A DNA stretch of 10,011 nucleotides from JAGLWP01 sp964406515 (lineage in GTDB: Archaea; Nanobdellota; Nanobdellia; Pacearchaeales; GW2011-AR1). A program made the translations under genes and the position numbers. This document shows positions 6,628-10,011 of the stretch, piece after piece. The DNA is taken from positions 1 to 10,011 of the forward strand of contig CAYORV010000018.1 of the NCBI GenBank assembly GCA_964406515.1, in the 5' to 3' direction. Below the pieces are notes generated by a model. The model ran no database searches. It saw only the letters and a list, made by a program, of their open reading frames with translations, and was not told where the DNA came from. Numbering within the stretch: the first letter of the stretch is position 1; each line of letters begins with the position of its first letter.

Positions 6628-6635
6628 TATTTAAA
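6628..6635 (-). promoter_or_regulatory. TATA box of the thermosome operon
   Basis: Minus-strand TTTAAATA has its centre 25.5 bases before ATG 6606. A second weaker candidate, ATAAAAGA (about 6655-6662), lies farther up and would give a transcript that includes the Shine-Dalgarno-like run. Confidence 0.6.
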
Positions 6636-6766
6636 CATTATTGTGCTCAACTATCTTTTATTCCTATATCTTCAATACTCGTCACTCTTTTCACTAATCT
6701 CAACCGCGAATCTAAATTAATAACATATTCAAATCTGCAAAGCACACAATCTAATTACATAAAAAC

Positions 6767-6774
6767 TTATAAAT
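6767..6774 (+). promoter_or_regulatory. TATA box of the CBS-domain gene
   Basis: TTATAAAT has its centre 24.5 bases before ATG 6795, giving a leaderless mRNA. The divergent region 6636-6766 holds no other element I can support apart from the possible second minus-strand TATA. Confidence 0.65.
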
Positions 6775-6794
6775 TTAAAGCACCTAATTATAAC

Positions 6795-7349
6795 ATGCAT
6801 AAAATAACTATTTCAGAAGTTATGACAAGAGAACCAGTAACAATAAAACCAGATACAAATCTATTAGAATGCGCCAAAAAAATGGTGAAGAAAAAGGTAG
6901 GAAGTCTACTAATTGTGGATAAAAAGAGGCTTGTGGGTTTTATTGCTCAAGAAGATATCCTGTGGGCATTAATAAAGAAATCAAAAGAAGATTTAGCAAA
7001 TATTAAGGCAATTGAAATCTCACCAAAGAAAATTGCAACGACAAAACCTACAGCAACAATTCAACAAGTTATAGAAAAAATGAAAAAAGTAAGATTTGAG
7101 AGACTACCAGTGATAGAAAATAATGAACTTTTGGGAATAGTGACTGCAAAAGATATTTTAAATTTTCATCCTGGATTTTATCCAGAATTAGAAGAATTTG
7201 CTAAGGTAAGAGAAGAGACAGATAAACTCAAAAGACTAAAAAAAGTCAGAAACCAAAACATAGGCATATGCGAAGAGTGTGGGAATTCTGATGTGCTCCA
7301 AGTGGTTGATGGGAGTCCAATTTGCGAAACATGCAAAAATAAGATATAG
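6795..7349 (+). CDS. Tandem CBS-domain protein with C-terminal zinc ribbon
   Basis: This 184-residue cytoplasmic protein contains a Bateman module. CBS 1 covers about 5-60 (VMTREPVTIKPDTNLLECAKKM, then GSLLIVD, LVGFIAQEDIL) and CBS 2 about 70-125 (TTKPTATIQQVIEKM, RLPVIE, LLGIVTAKDIL). Such pairs usually bind adenosyl ligands (AMP, ATP, S-adenosylmethionine) in the cleft between domains and act as energy or metabolite sensors. A basic helical linker (about 135-157) follows, and then four cysteines, C159-x2-C162 and C177-x2-C180, make a small zinc ribbon. The open frame extends far upstream to 6495, but that part is antisense to the thermosome operon; the TATA box and the domain boundary both support ATG 6795. 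No catalytic domain is present, so it is probably a regulator or partner protein. Target unknown. Confidence 0.88.
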   Translation: MHKITISEVMTREPVTIKPDTNLLECAKKMVKKKVGSLLIVDKKRLVGFIAQEDILWALIKKSKEDLANIKAIEISPKKIATTKPTATIQQVIEKMKKVRFERLPVIENNELLGIVTAKDILNFHPGFYPELEEFAKVREETDKLKRLKKVRNQNIGICEECGNSDVLQVVDGSPICETCKNKI

Positions 7350-7355
7350 AAAAAA

Positions 7356-7363
7356 TATTTAAA
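7356..7363 (+). promoter_or_regulatory. TATA box of the 167-residue gene
   Basis: TATTTAAA begins six bases after the CBS gene's stop codon, with its centre 25.5 bases before ATG 7385. The gene is therefore probably transcribed separately despite the short 35-base gap. Confidence 0.65.
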
Positions 7364-7384
7364 TGAAATTTACTTCGCTTTAAC

Positions 7385-7888
7385 ATGCCAGAGAAAGATA
7401 CTATATTTTCAAGTAAGATAAAATTTTTAGGAATTTTTTCCTTCAAAGATTTCTACATTTTTTGTAATGACTGGCTCACAGGTGAAACAGAGTTATTCAT
7501 GTCAGAAACCAAATACAAAGAAAAAATTGAGGGAGATTCAAAAAAGATAAATGTTGAATGGAAAGGTATAAAAAAACTTACAGATTATTTCAGGTTTGAT
7601 ATTAAAATTGAATTCCAATTATTGAAATTAAAAGAAGTTGAAATTCAAGAAGGAAATGCAAAGATAAAGACAAATAAGGGAAGTGTAGAATTAAAAGTTA
7701 AAGGAATTCTTGTAAGAGATTATGATGGTAAGTTTGAAAAAACTGCAAGCAAAAAGTTTCTTAGAGGTATTTATGAAAAATGGGTTATTCCTTCAAGAAT
7801 TGAAGAATTTGAAGAAAAAATAATAACTGAATGTGACGAATTCTTAAATCAAGCTAAAGCATATCTTGACATAGAAGGAAAAAAATAA
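7385..7888 (+). CDS. 167-residue protein of unknown function
   Basis: This soluble, highly charged protein has no signal peptide or membrane helix. The N-terminus (about 1-40) contains an aromatic-rich segment, FSFKDFYIFCNDWL. The middle (about 55-115) is a run of long alternating strands (FRFDIKIEFQLLKLKEVEI, NAKIKTNKGSVELKVKGILV), and the C-terminus (about 120-162) is helical (FLRGIYEKWV, RIEEFEEKIITECDEFLNQAKAYL). A beta-sheet packed with a C-terminal helix, as in lipid- or ligand-binding START-like or SHS2-like folds, is possible but not shown. The leaderless promoter fixes the start. Codon use matches the neighbours. I cannot name a family or function. Confidence 0.72.
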   Translation: MPEKDTIFSSKIKFLGIFSFKDFYIFCNDWLTGETELFMSETKYKEKIEGDSKKINVEWKGIKKLTDYFRFDIKIEFQLLKLKEVEIQEGNAKIKTNKGSVELKVKGILVRDYDGKFEKTASKKFLRGIYEKWVIPSRIEEFEEKIITECDEFLNQAKAYLDIEGKK

Positions 7889-7908
7889 CCCTTATTTAAC
7901 CGAAATCC

Positions 7909-7916
7909 TTAAATAG
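7909..7916 (+). promoter_or_regulatory. TATA box of the membrane beta-protein operon
   Basis: TTAAATAG has its centre about 24.5 bases before ATG 7937. The in-frame TTG at 7931 is only about 18.5 bases away and so does not fit the spacing used by the other genes. Confidence 0.62.
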
Positions 7917-7936
7917 AATTCTCTCCCAATTTGACT

Positions 7937-9319
7937 ATGAAAAAAATATTCATCCTGTTATTGCTATTATTAATCATTCCAAGTGTTTTTGCAATAAATA
8001 TCAGTATTGAACAAACAAGTTCAGATGAAATAATGATTATTGGGCTGGATGAACCAACCACATTTAATTTAAAAATTACTAATAATGAGATATCAGATAA
8101 TTTTCTATTTTATACTTTTTTCGGAGCTGGTAGTTCTCCAATAGAAACAGTTCCAATAACTGGGGGCCAAACAAAAGAAGTAGAATTCAAGGTAAATCCT
8201 CGTTCAGATCTAACTCAAAGAGGTATGATGCTTTTTAATTTGTTTATTAAAGGTCAAGATGGAACCGAGCAGATAGTTTCACTTGATGTAAAAGTGTTAG
8301 GTTTAGAAGATGTATTTAGTGTTGGTTCTGAGGAATTCAACCCAGAATCAAATTCCTTAGAAATATATATCAAAAACAATGTAAACGCAAATTTCGAAAA
8401 TATGCAAGCAAAATTCAAGTCTCCTTTTTTCAACCTTGAAGAAACCCTTTCATTAACACCATACGAAAAAAAGAATTTTAATATACAACTAAACAAAGAA
8501 GATTTCAATAAAATAATGGCTGGGTTTTATACAATTGAAACAAAGGTAACAGTTGATGGTCATGAAACAGATATAGAAGGCATAATAAAATTTTCTGAAA
8601 AAGATATCTTAACAACAACAGATAAAACTAAGGGATTTATTATAAGGACAAATACAATAAAAAAATCAAATGAAGGAAATCTTATTTCAGATTCTGAGAC
8701 AATTATAAAAAAGAATATTATCACAAGGCTATTCACAAGCTTAAATCCTCAACCAGATATCGTTGAAAGACAAGGTTTCACAATTTATTATACTTGGGAA
8801 AGACAAGTAAAACCCGGAGAAACCCTAGAAATTACTATAAGAACAAATTGGTTCCTACCTTTATTAGTTATCTTTCTAATTGTATCAATTGTAGTATTAA
8901 CAAAAAAATTCTCAAAAACAGATTTGGTTTTGAAAAAAAGAGTTTCTTTTGTTCGTGCAAAAGGAGGAGAATTTGCGCTTAAAGTTTCTGTATCTATACA
9001 CGCTAAAAAATATGTTGAAAAAGTGAATATAATAGATAGATTGCCTGCCTTAGTCAAGGTTCATGAGAGATTTGGAGCAGAAGAACCAACTAGAATTGAT
9101 GAAAAAGCAAAAAGAATTGAATGGAATTTTGAAAAACTTGAAGCAGGAGAAATACGAAGTATTTCATATATTATCTATTCTAAAATTGGTGTGCTTGGAA
9201 AATTTGCTTTGCCGACAGCAACAGCAATTTATGAAAAAGACGGAGATATTCATGAAGCAGAATCAAATAAAACTTTTTTTATGGCAGAACAATTAAAGAA
9301 ACCAATTCAAGAAGAGTAA
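7937..9319 (+). CDS. Membrane-anchored beta-sandwich protein with cytoplasmic DUF11-like domain
   Basis: The protein has 460 residues from ATG 7937, the start chosen because of its TATA spacing and because it gives a clean signal peptide (KK, a long Leu/Ile core, SVFA end at 19). Residues 20 to about 300 are beta-rich and should lie outside the cell, with two or three sandwich-like units (strands such as TTFNLKITNN, TKEVEFKVNP, SLEIYIKNN). One transmembrane helix covers about 306-325 and is followed by KKFSK, which places the rest (326-460) in the cytoplasm. This C-terminal part resembles a DUF11-type repeat: NIIDRLPALVKV, then RIEWNFEKLEAGEIRSISYII and a final NKTFF strand. A binding or scaffold role across the membrane is plausible but unproven. 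It is co-transcribed with the secreted gene 6 bases downstream. Confidence 0.8.
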   Translation: MKKIFILLLLLLIIPSVFAINISIEQTSSDEIMIIGLDEPTTFNLKITNNEISDNFLFYTFFGAGSSPIETVPITGGQTKEVEFKVNPRSDLTQRGMMLFNLFIKGQDGTEQIVSLDVKVLGLEDVFSVGSEEFNPESNSLEIYIKNNVNANFENMQAKFKSPFFNLEETLSLTPYEKKNFNIQLNKEDFNKIMAGFYTIETKVTVDGHETDIEGIIKFSEKDILTTTDKTKGFIIRTNTIKKSNEGNLISDSETIIKKNIITRLFTSLNPQPDIVERQGFTIYYTWERQVKPGETLEITIRTNWFLPLLVIFLIVSIVVLTKKFSKTDLVLKKRVSFVRAKGGEFALKVSVSIHAKKYVEKVNIIDRLPALVKVHERFGAEEPTRIDEKAKRIEWNFEKLEAGEIRSISYIIYSKIGVLGKFALPTATAIYEKDGDIHEAESNKTFFMAEQLKKPIQEE

Positions 9320-9325
9320 AAAAGA

Positions 9326-9958
9326 ATGGTGAATAAATTAAAATATCTTTTTGGAGCTTTATTATTTTCTACACTCTGCCACAATGTTGCATCTGCACCA
9401 AGTCTTGAATCAACACCCCCAAACACAATTGAAAAAACAATTGAATATAACGAAAAAGAAATCCAAAATACAGAAACAGCAATTTCTCGAGGAGATTTAT
9501 CTGTAAATATTTTTCTAGATGAATACAAGGTTGGAGATTTGTTTGATTATTCTGGAAAAATTCAAAATACTCGAGATTCCAAAATTACAATAGATGGTCA
9601 GATAAAAGGATTAGAATGGAAACTTTTAAAGGAAAATCAACTATTTGATACTAGGGAATTTAAAGAGAATTTTTCTATAACTTTCAAAAAACACGGTTTT
9701 ATAGAATTTGATTATGTTAATGATAAATTAAGAATAAAAACTTCAAGCACAATAATAAAATACAATGGTATTAATCGTGAAATTCCATTTATTCCGTTAG
9801 TACCGCCCTTTTCTGTCTCTATTGACATCGGCATACCTCTTTATGAATTCACAGAAGCAGGAACCTATATCTCACAACTTCATTCCATATATCTTCTTGA
9901 CGGAAAAAAATATGAAACAATATTCGAAAGTCAAGAATTTGAAGTTAAAGATAAATGA
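9326..9958 (+). CDS. Secreted 210-residue beta-rich protein, function unknown
   Basis: The signal peptide is residues 1-24 (basic VNKLK, core YLFGALLFSTL, end ASA). The Cys at 18 does not sit in a good lipobox. A polar linker (25-52) follows, and from about 55 the protein is mostly strands: LSVNIFLDEYKVGDLFDYSG, KITIDGQIKGLEWKLL, FSITFKKHGFIEFDYV and a C-terminal FESQEFEVKD. The pattern resembles Ig-like or NEW3-type accessory domains, but I cannot assign a family. There is no membrane anchor. The start lies 6 bases after the preceding stop with no strong ribosome site, so expression with the membrane protein upstream is likely and the two may interact outside the cell (inference). The stop overlaps an ATG at 9955 (ATGA). 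Confidence 0.72.
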   Translation: MVNKLKYLFGALLFSTLCHNVASAPSLESTPPNTIEKTIEYNEKEIQNTETAISRGDLSVNIFLDEYKVGDLFDYSGKIQNTRDSKITIDGQIKGLEWKLLKENQLFDTREFKENFSITFKKHGFIEFDYVNDKLRIKTSSTIIKYNGINREIPFIPLVPPFSVSIDIGIPLYEFTEAGTYISQLHSIYLLDGKKYETIFESQEFEVKDK

Positions 9959-10008
9959 AAAATCTTAAAAACACATTTCTCATTCTAATTTTACCCTCCA
10001 TAGCTTAG
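9955..10008 (+). other. 17-codon signal-peptide-like frame, truncated or chance
   Basis: An ATG overlaps the upstream stop (ATGA) and opens MKNLKNTFLILILPSIA, which has the basic start and hydrophobic core of a signal peptide but stops at TAG 10006-10008. Its end lies inside the tRNA-like sequence. It may be a gene remnant, a leader peptide or a coincidence. The window ends before this can be settled. Confidence 0.25.
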
Positions 10009-10011
10009 TGG
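9994..10011 (+). tRNA. Probable 5' end of a tRNA, cut by window edge
   Basis: TAGCTTAGTGG (10001-10011) is a good T8-A9/D-arm (A-box) sequence, preceded by a 7-base acceptor strand CCCTCCA (9994-10000). A TATA-like CTTAAAAA (9964-9971) lies 26.5 bases before it. A C at position 1 is unusual but typical of archaeal tRNA-Tyr; with only 18 bases the identity is not assignable. Confidence 0.5.

Noticed and set aside
6495..6794. Upstream extension of the CBS-domain open frame (about 100 extra codons)
   Set aside because: It is antisense to the 99-residue gene and the promoter region, has no domain character, and the TATA box at 6767-6774 sets the start at 6795.
7931..7936. TTG start two codons before the membrane protein ATG
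   Set aside because: Its spacing to the TATA box is too short compared with other genes here, and ATG 7937 gives a standard signal peptide.
1..10011. Search for CRISPR arrays, transposon ends, long direct repeats and defence genes
   Set aside because: No repeated spacer pattern, transposase, nuclease or toxin-antitoxin signature was seen on either strand.

Overview
The window looks like a piece of a small, strongly AT-rich archaeal genome. The best evidence is a group II chaperonin (thermosome) gene. In addition, most transcription units carry an archaeal TATA box about 25 bases before the start codon, so transcripts begin at or next to the ATG (leaderless). Short genes, very tight spacing, AGA-dominated arginine codons and several secreted beta-rich proteins of unknown function suggest a DPANN-type lineage (Woesearchaeota/Pacearchaeota-like). 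That placement is inference, not proof.

Layout. Bases 1-43 are the 3' end of a tRNA, probably Val(UAC), followed by a T-run and a doubtful 54-codon frame. A TATA box at 222-229 predicts transcription from about 251, where a small hairpin RNA or leader seems to begin, followed by a complete tRNA-Gly(GCC) at 308-378. A small coiled-coil gene (382-645, minus) converges on that tRNA. Opposite it starts an EamA/DMT-type 10-helix transporter (731-1588). Next is a tight plus-strand operon (1675-4701). It encodes a secreted coiled-coil protein with a beta-barrel-like C-terminus, a secreted protein with Ig-like domains and a basic C-terminal helix, and a 76-residue protein.

This operon converges with the thermosome operon on the minus strand (6606 to 4698: a 99-residue unknown protein and then the chaperonin), and the two stop codons overlap. 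Beyond the divergent promoter region (6625-6794) are three more plus-strand units, each with its own leaderless promoter. They encode a two-CBS-domain protein with a C-terminal zinc ribbon (6795-7349), a 167-residue unknown protein (7385-7888), and a membrane-anchored beta-sandwich protein (7937-9319) followed by a secreted partner (9326-9958). The window ends in what looks like the first 18 bases of another tRNA, overlapping a 17-codon signal-peptide-like frame.

How the genes fit together. The cell-surface genes fall into two groups (1675-4701 and 7937-9958), both with Sec-type signal peptides and beta-rich domains, so much of the window appears devoted to the cell envelope. The chaperonin unit is the clear housekeeping element. 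No mobile element, CRISPR array or defence system is visible.
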